Assembly (NCBI RefSeq): GCF_020524485.1
Contig: NZ_JAIVLF010000004.1
Location: forward strand, 310,001 to 374,000
Length of the DNA: 64,000 bases
Direction of reading: 5' to 3'
Source of the DNA: Novosphingobium profundi
GTDB lineage: Bacteria; Pseudomonadota; Alphaproteobacteria; Sphingomonadales; Sphingomonadaceae
Positions 26,908-36,021 of the stretch are shown in pieces (positions within the stretch are counted from its first letter, which is position 1; each line of letters begins with the position of its first letter). The position numbers were made by a program, and so were the translations under genes. Below the pieces are notes generated by a model, which saw only the letters and a program-made list of their open reading frames with translations, did no database searches and was not told the DNA's origin.

Positions 26908-26967
26908 ACCGCACCCGCCCCGTCAACGATGGGTTGAAATGCACCGCCACTTGCGACTACAGTGCTC

Positions 26968-26984
26968 ATGACACCGGTTTCCAT
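26968..26984. promoter_or_regulatory. ACCGGT operator upstream of the rpiB-like/kduD/kdgK operon
   Basis: CATGACACCGGTTTCCA sits about 60 bases upstream of the RpiB-family start. It is nearly the exact reverse complement of the 24224 site. Confidence 0.75.
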
Positions 26985-27045
26985 AAGCTGCGATCAGCGC
27001 AGCGACGCGGCTTTCAGAAGACCACGAAATCAGAGTGAGGATGCC

Positions 27046-27696
27046 ATGAAGATTGCCCTTATCATCGAGAACAGCCAGGCCGCCAAGAACGGCATTGTCC
27101 ACGAGGCGCTGACCTCAGTCGCCGAACCGCTCGGCCACGAGGTCGTGAACTACGGCATGTACACGCCCGAGGACGCGGCGCACCTCACCTACCCGATGAA
27201 TGGCCTGCTCGCGGGCATCCTGCTCAATTCGGGCGCCGCGGACTTCGTCGTGACCGGCTGCGGCACGGGCACCGGCTCCATGCTCGCGTGCAACGCGATG
27301 CCCGGCGTGTTCTGCGGGCTGATCATCGATCCCACCGACGCCTTTCTCTTCGCCCAGATCAACGACGGCAATGCGGTTGCCCTTCCCTATGCCAAGGGCT
27401 TTGGCTGGGCAGCCGAACTCAACCTGCAGGACTGCTTTAACAAGCTGTTCGACGGCGAGAGCGGCCTTGGCTATCCCAAGGAGCGCGCGGCGGTGATGAA
27501 GAAGAACCGCGGCATCCTCGCCGATCTCAAGGCGGCGACCTGCCACGACATGGTGAGCGTGCTCAAGAACGTCGACCAGGACCTGCTGCGCACCGCGATC
27601 TCGGGCGAGCACTTCGCCGAATACTTCTATCCCGCCTCGAAGGACAATGCGATCAGCGACTATCTCAAGAGCCTGAACGCTGACGCGCCCGCCTGA
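27046..27696 (+). CDS. RpiB/LacA/LacB-family isomerase, probable DhuI-type uronate isomerase
   Basis: RpiB-fold sugar isomerase. The N-terminus KIALIIENSQAAKN is followed by GADFVVTGCGTGTGSMLACN, with the family's catalytic Cys/Thr site. 216 aa is longer than plain RpiB (about 150), as in the uronate branch. In other bacteria an RpiB-family enzyme (DhuI) converts 4-deoxy-5-keto-uronate to the KduD substrate, replacing KduI. Here it is followed by a KduD-type reductase and KdgK and no KduI is seen, so that role is inferred. Start ATG 27046 follows GAGGATGCC. Confidence 0.75.
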   Translation: MKIALIIENSQAAKNGIVHEALTSVAEPLGHEVVNYGMYTPEDAAHLTYPMNGLLAGILLNSGAADFVVTGCGTGTGSMLACNAMPGVFCGLIIDPTDAFLFAQINDGNAVALPYAKGFGWAAELNLQDCFNKLFDGESGLGYPKERAAVMKKNRGILADLKAATCHDMVSVLKNVDQDLLRTAISGEHFAEYFYPASKDNAISDYLKSLNADAPA

Positions 27697-27823
27697 TCCT
27701 AGCCCCGTAAGGATCGGGAGCCATTAGCCACGGGCAGGCGCACGGATCGAACCGCAGCCCCATGCCCGTGGCCGGGACAGGCTGCGCAACAAGAATGAAA
27801 CTGGGGACGGAGAGGCACGCCCA

Positions 27824-28597
27824 ATGAGCAACAACGTTTTCGATCTGTCGGGCCGCGTAGCGGTGGTCACCGGCGCCAATACCGGCATTGGCCAGGGCAT
27901 CGCGCTCGCACTTGCGGAGGCCGGGGCGGACATCGCCGCGGTGGGCCGCAGCGAAGCCACCGAGACCGCCGAGATGGTGCGCGCGCTGGGCCGCCACTGC
28001 GAACTCGTCCGCGCCGACCTGTCCTCGATCGAGCCCGTCTCCGAGGTGGTCGATGCGATCGTCGGCAAGCTCGGGCGGCTCGACATCCTCGTCAACAATG
28101 CCGGGATCATCCGCCGCGCCGATGCGCTCGACTTCAGCGAGGAGGACTGGGATGCGGTAATGGACACCAATCTCAAGACCCTGTTCTTCCTCAGTCAGGC
28201 TGCGGCCCGTCACATGGTCGGTTGGTCGAGCCAGTCGGGCCCGCGCGGCAAGATCATCAACATCGCCTCGATGCTCACCTTCCAGGGCGGCATCCGCGTG
28301 CCCAGCTATACCGCGAGCAAGAGCGGAGTCGGCGGTCTCACCAAGCTGCTTGCCAACGAATGGGCGCCGCGCGGGATCAACGTCAACGCCATCGCGCCCG
28401 GCTACATCGCGACCAACAACACCGCCGCCCTGCAGGGTGACGAGACACGCAATCGCCAGATCCTCGAGCGCATTCCCGAGGCGCGCTGGGGCGATCCTGC
28501 CGACATCGGCGGAGCCGCGGTCTTCCTTGCCAGCAGGGCAGCCGACTACGTCCAGGGGCATATACTCGCTGTCGACGGGGGGTGGCTTGCCCGCTGA
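27824..28597 (+). CDS. kduD: KduD-type SDR, 2-deoxy-D-gluconate/2-keto-3-deoxygluconate 3-dehydrogenase
   Basis: Classical short-chain dehydrogenase. The coenzyme motif TGANTGIGQGIA is near residue 17, NNAG near 90, and the catalytic Ser, Tyr and Lys are in IASMLTFQGG and YTASKSG. KduD-specific tracts are GGIRVPSYTASKSGV, LTKLLANEWAPRGINV and the end AVDGGWLAR. 257 aa is normal. It reduces 2,5-diketo-3-deoxygluconate to KDG (DhuD/KduD step). It lies between the RpiB-family isomerase and the KDG kinase in one operon. Confidence 0.9.
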   Translation: MSNNVFDLSGRVAVVTGANTGIGQGIALALAEAGADIAAVGRSEATETAEMVRALGRHCELVRADLSSIEPVSEVVDAIVGKLGRLDILVNNAGIIRRADALDFSEEDWDAVMDTNLKTLFFLSQAAARHMVGWSSQSGPRGKIINIASMLTFQGGIRVPSYTASKSGVGGLTKLLANEWAPRGINVNAIAPGYIATNNTAALQGDETRNRQILERIPEARWGDPADIGGAAVFLASRAADYVQGHILAVDGGWLAR

Positions 28598-28604
28598 GCA
28601 CCTC

Positions 28605-29627
28605 ATGAGCGGACACGTAACCTGTTTCGGCGAGCTCCTGCTGCGCCTCGCGACACCGCCTGGGCGCCTAACCGTTCAGTGCGATGCGCTTGAGATGGTC
28701 GTGGGTGGCGCCGAGGCAAACGTGGCTGCGGGCCTTGCCTCGCTTGGTCATCAGGTCAGGATGGTCAGCCGCGTGCCTGAAGGCCCACTCGGCGACAAGG
28801 CCCGCGCCGCGCTCGGCGGTGCCGGTGTCGATGTCGCGGGCGTTACGCGGGGCACCGGACGCATGGGGCTCTACTTTCTCGAGACGGGCGCGGGCCTGCG
28901 CCCATCGACGATCACCTATGATCGCGCGGGAAGCGCCTTTGCGTCCTCATCGGCACGCGACTTCGATCTGGCGGGAGCGCTTGCAGGCGCTCGCCTGCTG
29001 CATCTCTCGGGCATCACCCCGGCCCTTGGCCCGGGCGGTGTCGACCTCGCCCGCGCGGCAGTTCGCGCAGCACAGGAGGCAGGCGTGCCGATCTGTTTCG
29101 ACGGCAATTACCGGGCGATGCTCTGGGATGCCTGGGACAGCGACCCACGTGCGATCCTCACCGAGCTCTTCGCCGCCGCCACGGTGATGATCGGCAATCA
29201 CCGCGATATCTCGCTGCTGCTCGGCCGAGCGTTCTCGGGCGACGGCGCCGACCGTCGCCGCGAGGCCGCCGAGGCCATGTTCGCGGCCTTTCCGAAGCTC
29301 GAGATGATTGCCTCGACCGCGCGCCATGTCGTGAACTCGGACCACCACCGCATCGCCGCACGCATCGACACGCGCAGCACTGCGCACCAGACCGGCGAGG
29401 TCGACGTGACCGGCATCGTCGATCGCATCGGCACCGGCGATGCCTTTGCAGCGGGCGTACTGCACCGCTGGCTCGAAGGCGGGGCCGAGGACGCCAACGT
29501 CATCAAAATGGCGCAGGCCGGGCTGGCCTATACCGTGCTCAAGCACTCGCAGCCCGGAGACATGTGCCTCATCGGACCGGGAGAACTCGATGCCTTTTCC
29601 GCCAGTGGAGGCGACGTCAGGCGCTGA
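28605..29627 (+). CDS. kdgK: 2-keto-3-deoxygluconate kinase (PfkB family)
   Basis: Sugar kinase phosphorylating KDG to KDPG. PfkB signatures: the N-terminal GGAEANVAAGLASLGHQV and the C-terminal DRIGTGDAFAAGVL with the catalytic Asp. Substrate-binding FDGNYRAMLWD is as in KdgK. 340 aa. It begins 8 bases after the kduD stop and overlaps the esterase gene by 38 bp, so it is tightly coupled. The KDPG aldolase needed next is not in the window. Confidence 0.9.
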   Translation: MSGHVTCFGELLLRLATPPGRLTVQCDALEMVVGGAEANVAAGLASLGHQVRMVSRVPEGPLGDKARAALGGAGVDVAGVTRGTGRMGLYFLETGAGLRPSTITYDRAGSAFASSSARDFDLAGALAGARLLHLSGITPALGPGGVDLARAAVRAAQEAGVPICFDGNYRAMLWDAWDSDPRAILTELFAAATVMIGNHRDISLLLGRAFSGDGADRRREAAEAMFAAFPKLEMIASTARHVVNSDHHRIAARIDTRSTAHQTGEVDVTGIVDRIGTGDAFAAGVLHRWLEGGAEDANVIKMAQAGLAYTVLKHSQPGDMCLIGPGELDAFSASGGDVRR

Positions 29628-31176
29628 CCTGTCACGCCGCCGCCTGCTTGCCTCGGGCGGCGCGATTGCCGCCGCGAGCCTCGTGCCGTCTCCATCATCG
29701 GCGCGCGCAAGCAAGGCTCCTCGCGCGGCACGCTATCAAGGTGTCGGCGAAGAGGGCGTGCTTGCCTTCAAGGGTATCCGCTACGCGCGCGCCGCGCGCT
29801 TTGCCCGCGCTGTCCCCGAACCGGCGCAAGGCCCGCTGCTGCGCGCCGAGAGCTTCGCCCCGCTCTGCCCGCAGCGCCCCCTTTCCGATCACCCCCAGAG
29901 CGAAGACTGCCTCTTCCTCAACGTCTGGACACCCGAGGTGGACGCGCGCGCGCGCCGTGCGGTCATGGTCTATTTCCACGGCGGAGCCTATACCACCGGC
30001 TCGGTCACCGATCCATTGACGCATGGGGGCAAGCTGGCCGCGCAGGGCGACGTCGTCGTTGTTACCGTCAACCACCGCCTCAATGCGCTGGGCTATGCCT
30101 GGCTCAAACCCTTCGGCGCGCGCTATGCGGACAGCGGCAATCTGGGCCAGCTCGATCTGGTGCTGGCACTGCAATGGGTGCGCGAAAACATCGCGCATTT
30201 CGGCGGCGACCCTGCGCGGGTCATGGTCTTCGGCCAGTCAGGCGGAGGCGCCAAGATCGCGACCCTGATGGCGATGCCTGCGGCGAAGGGCCTCTTCCAC
30301 AGCGCCGCTACGATGAGCGGCCAGCAGGTACAAGCGAGCGGCCCGGCTCATGCATGGGCGCGCACGCAGGCCTTCATGGCCAAGCTTGGCCTCGCGCCCA
30401 GCGAGGTCGATGCCCTGCGCACCATGCCGGTCGAGAGGCTGGTCGAGGGTCTCGATGCGAGAGACCCGGTGATGAGTAGCGGCCCTGTCTACTTCGGCCC
30501 GGTGCTCGACATGACCAACTTGCCGCGCCATCCCTTCTGGCCCGATGCCGCGCCGCAATCACGCGCCATTCCCATGATCCTGGGCAATACCCGCGAGGAG
30601 ACGCGTGCCTTCCTCGATCCGCGCGGGCCCCGACTAGAGGGGCTCGAATGGGAGAACCTTGGCGAGCGATTGGGCCGCGAGATCAAGATCGATCTCGATC
30701 CGGTCTGGGTCGCTGCCCAGTACCGCGCCCGCTACCCCGGTTGGTCTCCCGAACAGATCTACTATGCCGCGACAACGGCAGGCCGCTCCTGGCCGGGCCA
30801 GGTCATCGAGGCCGACGAGCGCGCCAAGGCCGATGCCGGGGCGACCTGGGTCTACCAACTCGATCGCCCCTCCCCCGTCGATCCTTTGAGAGGCGCAGCG
30901 CATACCGACGACATTCCCTATGTCTTCGGCACACTCAATGCCCCCGGCAGCTATTCCGGTACCGGCCCCACGGCCCGCGCGCTGAGCTCTGCGATGATGC
31001 GCGCCTTCACCGGCCTTGCGAAGACCGGCAGGCCCGGCCTGGCTGACTGGACGGCCTATGCCCTGCCCGAGCGCGCGACCATGATCTTCGACGAGACGAC
31101 AAGGCTCGAGAACGATCCGCGCCGCTGGCAGCGCGAGCTCTGGGCAACCGCCCCCTATGTCCAGCCCGGAAGCTGA
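29590..31176 (+). CDS. Tat-exported type-B carboxylesterase
   Basis: Carboxylesterase of the COesterase family with an alpha/beta-hydrolase fold. A twin-arginine signal LSRRRLLASGGAIAAASL occupies the first 45 residues. The family block EDCLFLNVWTPE, oxyanion loop FHGGAY, nucleophile elbow FGQSGGGAK, and the acid (NTREETRAF) and HTDDIPYVFG regions are all present. 528 aa is full length. The gene is last in the rpiB-kduD-kdgK operon. In that context a pectin methyl- or acetyl-ester is a reasonable substrate, but this is inference. Confidence 0.85.
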   Translation: MPFPPVEATSGADLSRRRLLASGGAIAAASLVPSPSSARASKAPRAARYQGVGEEGVLAFKGIRYARAARFARAVPEPAQGPLLRAESFAPLCPQRPLSDHPQSEDCLFLNVWTPEVDARARRAVMVYFHGGAYTTGSVTDPLTHGGKLAAQGDVVVVTVNHRLNALGYAWLKPFGARYADSGNLGQLDLVLALQWVRENIAHFGGDPARVMVFGQSGGGAKIATLMAMPAAKGLFHSAATMSGQQVQASGPAHAWARTQAFMAKLGLAPSEVDALRTMPVERLVEGLDARDPVMSSGPVYFGPVLDMTNLPRHPFWPDAAPQSRAIPMILGNTREETRAFLDPRGPRLEGLEWENLGERLGREIKIDLDPVWVAAQYRARYPGWSPEQIYYAATTAGRSWPGQVIEADERAKADAGATWVYQLDRPSPVDPLRGAAHTDDIPYVFGTLNAPGSYSGTGPTARALSSAMMRAFTGLAKTGRPGLADWTAYALPERATMIFDETTRLENDPRRWQRELWATAPYVQPGS

Positions 31177-31200
31177 CTGCCCAGCGTCAGGTCCCTGGTA

Positions 31201-31611
31201 TTACGGCGCCGGGGGTGTCGGCGGATTGGGGTAGGCGATGATCAGCGATAGCGGCGCCTCGCCGAGTTGGCGGATCCCGACCACCGCGCCGGTGTAGAGA
31301 TAGGCGGACATGCCTACGCGAAGGCGCGCCGTCTTCCCGTCCGAGCTGACTTCGCCCTCGCCCGACAGGACATAGTAAACCTCGTCGTGAGAGATGGGAT
31401 GGTCGCCGATTGCCGCATCCTTGTGAAGGATACGGCGACGAAACTCCATCGTGCGCGGCGCGGGCGCGGCATCGGAGATACGGTAGGCCGTACTCATGCC
31501 GATGGCCCCGTGCGGAGGAGGTTCCTCGCGCACGGTATCGGCCTCGTCGATCACCACCATTGCCGGAGCCGCGGCCATCAGCAGCGCGGCGACGATGGCG
31601 TCCGCGCTCAT
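31201..31611 (-). CDS. Exported cupin-domain protein
   Basis: Small single-domain cupin (136 aa) with a hydrophobic N-terminal segment likely serving as signal peptide. Cupin motif 1 is seen (GDHPISHDEVYYVLSGEGEV), but motif 2 (SAYLYTGAVVGIRQLG) lacks the usual His, so metal binding may be incomplete. Pectin loci often carry the cupin KdgF; this one is divergent and apparently exported, so I do not name it kdgF. It overlaps the pectate lyase stop by 4 bp in the same operon. Confidence 0.7.
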   Translation of the reverse strand: MSADAIVAALLMAAAPAMVVIDEADTVREEPPPHGAIGMSTAYRISDAAPAPRTMEFRRRILHKDAAIGDHPISHDEVYYVLSGEGEVSSDGKTARLRVGMSAYLYTGAVVGIRQLGEAPLSLIIAYPNPPTPPAP

Positions 31612-32945
31612 TGGCGCATCGCCTTGTCGCGCGCGGTCAGCTTTTCCTGCGCTCCTGTCTTCTGTCCGGGATAGACGCCTGAGACGGGCGTCATCGTCTT
31701 CATGTCCCAGTCCTTCTCGATGAAGGGCGCACGTGTCTCGCCCGGATGCGGATAGCCGCCGACGACTTTCTCGTCGTCGAGGATTTCGCCGCGTCCTTCG
31801 GCGACGAAAAACAGCACGCGGATATCGTCGGGTGCGCGGTCCCAGGGGCGTGCGCCGACGGTCGAGAGCAGGCTCGTTTCGAGCCGGTCCGCAGGCAGGA
31901 TGTCGTAGCCATCGAGGTTTGCCATCGGCCGATCTTTCTCAATCAGCTTTGCATTGGTGACGCCGTAGCGCCCGAACATCGCCTCGGGATTGCCCCAACG
32001 GTCGACCGCCTTATTGTCCTTGCTGTAGAAGGCAAGGTCGCCATCGCCGCCGAGCGTGAGGAACGGCAACCCCGGCGCGGTCGAGTTACCCGCACGCATG
32101 AGATTGCCCACCGCCGTGATCTCGCCGGTCACGTAGTCGTGGCCCGCCCACTCGAGGTTCATCAGATTGTAGTGCACCGCTCGGTGGCCGGGATCGTAGA
32201 TCATGTTGTTGATCATCAACACCTGTGCGCCGCCCTTGACCAGCGGCGAGCGCTCCATGTTGTGTGCCCACAAGTTGCGGTAGAAGGTGATGTTGGTGGC
32301 GTTGTCGTGGACCAACGTGCCCTTGGAATGCTCGCCCTTGGGGTGACTGGCCTCTGCCAGCCCCTCAGCGGCGAGATTTTCGCGAAAGACAATATCGTGA
32401 CTCGTTCCCTTGCGCCATTCCTCGACGCTGTTGCCGGTGAAGCGCGGGCCGGAGGCGGACATGTTCTCGTCGACCGCCCAGAAGAAACTGCAGTGCTCGA
32501 CCACTACGTTGTACGCTGCGACGGTGGAAAACGCATCCGCCTCCCAGCCCGAGAGCTTGGGCTGGCCGTCAACCCCGGTCATGATCCGCAAGTGGCTGAG
32601 GATCACGTCGTGGCTCTTAAGATCGATGCCCCCGCGCACGATGGTGATGCCGGGCGAAGGCGCCGTCTGCCCCGCGATCGTCGCATAAGGTTCAGTCATT
32701 TCGATGACCGAGCGCTCGAGATCGATCACCCCGCCGACCTCGAACACGATTACGCGCTTGCCCTTGGTGGCGAGCGCCGCGGCAAGCGAACCGGGGCCCT
32801 CCTTCGCGAGCGTGGTGACGCGAACGACTCGCCCGCCCTCGCCGCCATGGGTCGGGTCCCCGGCGGCTGCAAAGGCATGGCCGCCAAGAACGAATCCGGT
32901 GCCGGCGATCAGCGCAAGACGGCCTGCAAGCTTGCGAAAATTCAA
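31608..32945 (-). CDS. Secreted pectate lyase (PL1-like right-handed beta-helix)
   Basis: Extracytoplasmic polysaccharide lyase that should cleave polygalacturonate by beta-elimination, giving unsaturated products. A signal peptide ends near GGHAFAAAGD. The parallel beta-helix is recognisable from repeated short turns: GGRVVRVTTL, ATIAGQTAPSPGI, DVILSHLRIMTG, NVVVEHCSFFWAVDENMS, HDIVFRENL and NITFYRNLWAHNMERSPLVK. The Asp/Glu in WAVDE and the Arg in NMERSP are at plausible calcium and catalytic positions. 445 aa. Its promoter carries an ACCGGT operator (33005). Confidence 0.85.
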   Translation of the reverse strand: MNFRKLAGRLALIAGTGFVLGGHAFAAAGDPTHGGEGGRVVRVTTLAKEGPGSLAAALATKGKRVIVFEVGGVIDLERSVIEMTEPYATIAGQTAPSPGITIVRGGIDLKSHDVILSHLRIMTGVDGQPKLSGWEADAFSTVAAYNVVVEHCSFFWAVDENMSASGPRFTGNSVEEWRKGTSHDIVFRENLAAEGLAEASHPKGEHSKGTLVHDNATNITFYRNLWAHNMERSPLVKGGAQVLMINNMIYDPGHRAVHYNLMNLEWAGHDYVTGEITAVGNLMRAGNSTAPGLPFLTLGGDGDLAFYSKDNKAVDRWGNPEAMFGRYGVTNAKLIEKDRPMANLDGYDILPADRLETSLLSTVGARPWDRAPDDIRVLFFVAEGRGEILDDEKVVGGYPHPGETRAPFIEKDWDMKTMTPVSGVYPGQKTGAQEKLTARDKAMRQ

Positions 32946-33004
32946 TTCCTATCTCCCATTATGCTCTGCTTCTTGACAGGACGGGTAGCCTGTGACCATA
33001 ACAA

Positions 33005-33019
33005 TGACACCGGTTACCA
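33005..33019. promoter_or_regulatory. ACCGGT operator upstream of the pectate lyase operon
   Basis: TGACACCGGTTACCA is the best consensus copy. It lies 60 bases upstream of the pectate lyase start, in the 239-bp gap shared with the TonB receptor. Confidence 0.8.
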
Positions 33020-33137
33020 AAGAGGGCAAGAGCCCAGAACGGAAAGCCGGTCGGCGGAAAGGCTCCGCCAAGGAGGACGCGCCGCAAGGCGCAGGGAGAT
33101 GATGAGCTGACAGGGGCAGGCGCTGGTCGCTTTCCTT

Positions 33138-33153
33138 TGACACCGGTAGCACA
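33138..33153. promoter_or_regulatory. ACCGGT operator upstream of the TonB receptor
   Basis: TGACACCGGTAGCACA lies 32 bases before the TonB receptor start. It differs from the other sites in the right half-site, suggesting a weaker or secondary operator. The rest of the 32946-33184 gap shows no gene. Confidence 0.65.
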
Positions 33154-33184
33154 AGGCCAATGAGCCAAGTGAGGGGATGAGGCC

Positions 33185-35983
33185 ATGCGCAAGCATGTTA
33201 TGAGGATTTCACCAGTCAAGTGCGCCCTGATGGCGACCAGTGCAATCGCACTTCCGCAAGTCGCGCAGGCGCAGGAGAGCACCACCGATCCGACCGCGAC
33301 GCTCGATGCCGAGGCGATCATCGTCACCGGTTATCGTCAATCGCTCGATGCCGCGATCAGCGTGAAGCGCGATTCGATCGGTGCAGTCGATGCAATCGTC
33401 GCGGAAGACATTGCCAAGTTCCCCGACCAGAACCTGGCGGAATCTCTACAGCGCATTCCGGGGATTTCGATCCAGCGCGACGCCGGTGAAGGCCGCGCGA
33501 TCACCGTGCGCGGCCTGGGTGCGCAATTCACCCGCGTGCGTCTCAACGGCATGGAGACGATCGCGACTTCGACCGATGGCGCGTCTGCCAACCGCGATCG
33601 CGCGTTCGACTTCAACGTCTTCGCCTCCGAGCTATTCAGCTCGATCGTCGTACACAAGACGGCCGAGGCAGCTCTCGACGAAGGCTCCCTCGGCGCGGTA
33701 GTCGATCTCAACACGGGCGCCCCCCTCCGCGGCAAAACAGGCATCACCGCCGTCGCCTCGGCGCAGGGACGCTACAACGACCTCACCAAGGACGTCGATC
33801 CCAGGCTTGCCGGGCTCGTGGCCTGGGTCAACGAGGACCACACGTTCGGCGTTTCGGCCTCGGTCGCCTGGTCGGACTACACGACCAAGGAGCTGGGCAA
33901 TAACTCGGTCCGCTGGGCACAGGCACCGTTCTCCTCGGTCAATGGCGAGACCTGCATGAGCGGGTCGAACTTCGTCACCACCCCCTCGGCCGCCTGCATT
34001 GAAGTAGCGGAAGCCTTTCATCCGCGTATTCCACGCTACGGCCTTGTCAATCACGACCGCGAGCGCCTCGGCGCTACCGGTTCGATCCAGTGGGAGCCGA
34101 CCGAAGACACCAAGCTCTCGGTCGATGGGCTCTACTCGCGCTTCAAGGAGAACCGTGACGAGTACTGGGGCGAGGTGCTCCTGCGCAGCAACGAGCGTAC
34201 CATCGATGTCTCTAATTACGTGATCGATGGCGACAACAATCTGATTTCAGCCGATCTCGACAATGTCTACGTTCGCACCGAACGCTACCACCGCGAGAGC
34301 GAGACCGAGTTCTACCAGATTTCGGCCAAGCTCGAGCAGCGCCTGGGTGAGACGCTTAAGGTCAACCTGCTCGCCGGCACCTCCAAGTCGCAGGCAGACA
34401 TCCCGGTTGAGACCACGCTCGCCTACGACAATCGCGATGCGACCGGTTACAGCTACGACTACACCGACATGAAGTCGCCGCTGCTCACCTTCGGCGACGA
34501 GATCACCGACCCGACCGCGTTCCAGTTCGCCGAATTCCGCGATCGTCCCTCCTACCTCACCAACAAGTTCAAGACCGTCTCGGGCGACCTCGACTGGGAA
34601 GTCTCGGACGACTTCACGATGATGGTGGGCGGCTTCTACCGCCAGTTCGACTTCGCCACCGAAGGCTACCGGCGCGACGCGAACTACTGCTCGGCCTTCA
34701 CCTGCGCCCCAGGGACATACGGCGCGCCCGTTACCGCCGAGCTTTCCGACATCTTCGAACTGGGCGATGCCGGGCAGCCTTCCGGCAACACCAATGCCTG
34801 GATCGTGCCGAACCTCGGCTCGGGAACCGACTTCGTCGACCTCTATTCGCGCGAAGCGGTGCTGCAACAGGGCGAGCAGCGCGACGTCACCGAAAAGACG
34901 ATGGGTGGCTGGTTCATGGCCCAGTTCGAGACCGAGATCTTCGGCATGCGCATGAACGGCAACGCCGGCGTGCGCTACGCCAAGACCAAGCAGTCGTCCT
35001 CCGGCTTCACCGACGGCACCTACGTCACCGTGAAGCGCGACTACGACGACTTCCTGCCCTCGTTCAACGTCAACTTCTTCCCGACCGACAACGTCATCGT
35101 GCGCGGTGCGATCGCAAAGGTCATCACCCGCCCGACGCTCGGCAGCCTGACCCCGGGCGGTTCGGTCGATCAGTTCAACTTCCGCGTTTCTTCGGGCAAT
35201 CCCTTCATCGATCCCTACCGCGCGACGACTTACGACGCCGCCGTGGAATGGTACTTCGCGCCCGGTGCGCTCGCCTCGGTCGCGGTCTTTGCCAAGGACA
35301 TCGTCAGTTTCCCGATCTCGACCTCGCTCCAGGGCACCTGGGCCGACAGCGGCCTGCCGACCTCGCTGCTGACCGAAGGCACGCCCGCCTACAACGCCAT
35401 CGTGCTGGGTCAGGACCCGAACCGCGAGTTCGAGTTCCGCACTACGGGCAATGGCCCGGGCGCGAACCTCAAGGGCATCGAGCTCTCGCTGCAGCTGCCT
35501 TTCTCAGCCTTCACCGACGGCTTCGCGCGCAACTTCGGCGTCCTTGCCAACCTGACGCTGGTGAAAAGCGACGTCGACTATACGGTCGCAGGCGCCCTCG
35601 CCTACGATCCGGTCACCAACAGACTGACCGCCCAGGCTGCGGGTGATTACGTCCAACCCCTGCTCGGCCTCGCCAAGCGTTCATGGAACGGCACAGCCTA
35701 TTACGACGATGGCAAGTTCTCGGTACGCGGCTCTATCGCCTACCGCAGTGGCTACAACGACAGCACCAGCGGCAACAACAACGTGTTCGAGGGCTACGGT
35801 AGCTCGCTCAACGTAGATGCCTCGCTCCGCTACAAGTTCACCGACTACCTCGAGCTTTCGCTCGAAGGGACGAACCTGACGGACAATTACCGCTATCGCT
35901 TCACCGACCTTGCGGCCAACCGCAACTACGAAAACAACCACTATGGCCGCACCTTCCTGTTCGGTGCGCGCTTCAGCTACTGA
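33185..35983 (+). CDS. TonB-dependent receptor, probably for pectin oligosaccharides
   Basis: Outer-membrane gated porin of 932 aa. The signal peptide ends at VAQAQEST. The TonB box/plug start is EAIIVTGYRQSL, with plug motifs FPDQNLAESLQRIPGISIQR and ITVRGLGAQFTRVRLNGME, followed by a long 22-strand barrel ending YGRTFLFGARFSY (C-terminal aromatic). Receptors of this form (SusC-independent, sphingomonad/Caulobacter type) import sugars. The gene is divergent from pectate lyase and leads an operon of esterase, GH43, uxaC and reductase, so pectin oligomer uptake is inferred. Confidence 0.9.
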   Translation: MRKHVMRISPVKCALMATSAIALPQVAQAQESTTDPTATLDAEAIIVTGYRQSLDAAISVKRDSIGAVDAIVAEDIAKFPDQNLAESLQRIPGISIQRDAGEGRAITVRGLGAQFTRVRLNGMETIATSTDGASANRDRAFDFNVFASELFSSIVVHKTAEAALDEGSLGAVVDLNTGAPLRGKTGITAVASAQGRYNDLTKDVDPRLAGLVAWVNEDHTFGVSASVAWSDYTTKELGNNSVRWAQAPFSSVNGETCMSGSNFVTTPSAACIEVAEAFHPRIPRYGLVNHDRERLGATGSIQWEPTEDTKLSVDGLYSRFKENRDEYWGEVLLRSNERTIDVSNYVIDGDNNLISADLDNVYVRTERYHRESETEFYQISAKLEQRLGETLKVNLLAGTSKSQADIPVETTLAYDNRDATGYSYDYTDMKSPLLTFGDEITDPTAFQFAEFRDRPSYLTNKFKTVSGDLDWEVSDDFTMMVGGFYRQFDFATEGYRRDANYCSAFTCAPGTYGAPVTAELSDIFELGDAGQPSGNTNAWIVPNLGSGTDFVDLYSREAVLQQGEQRDVTEKTMGGWFMAQFETEIFGMRMNGNAGVRYAKTKQSSSGFTDGTYVTVKRDYDDFLPSFNVNFFPTDNVIVRGAIAKVITRPTLGSLTPGGSVDQFNFRVSSGNPFIDPYRATTYDAAVEWYFAPGALASVAVFAKDIVSFPISTSLQGTWADSGLPTSLLTEGTPAYNAIVLGQDPNREFEFRTTGNGPGANLKGIELSLQLPFSAFTDGFARNFGVLANLTLVKSDVDYTVAGALAYDPVTNRLTAQAAGDYVQPLLGLAKRSWNGTAYYDDGKFSVRGSIAYRSGYNDSTSGNNNVFEGYGSSLNVDASLRYKFTDYLELSLEGTNLTDNYRYRFTDLAANRNYENNHYGRTFLFGARFSY

Positions 35984-36021
35984 TCGACCATGACCCGGGC
36001 CCCGGGACGCAGGAGAAAACC

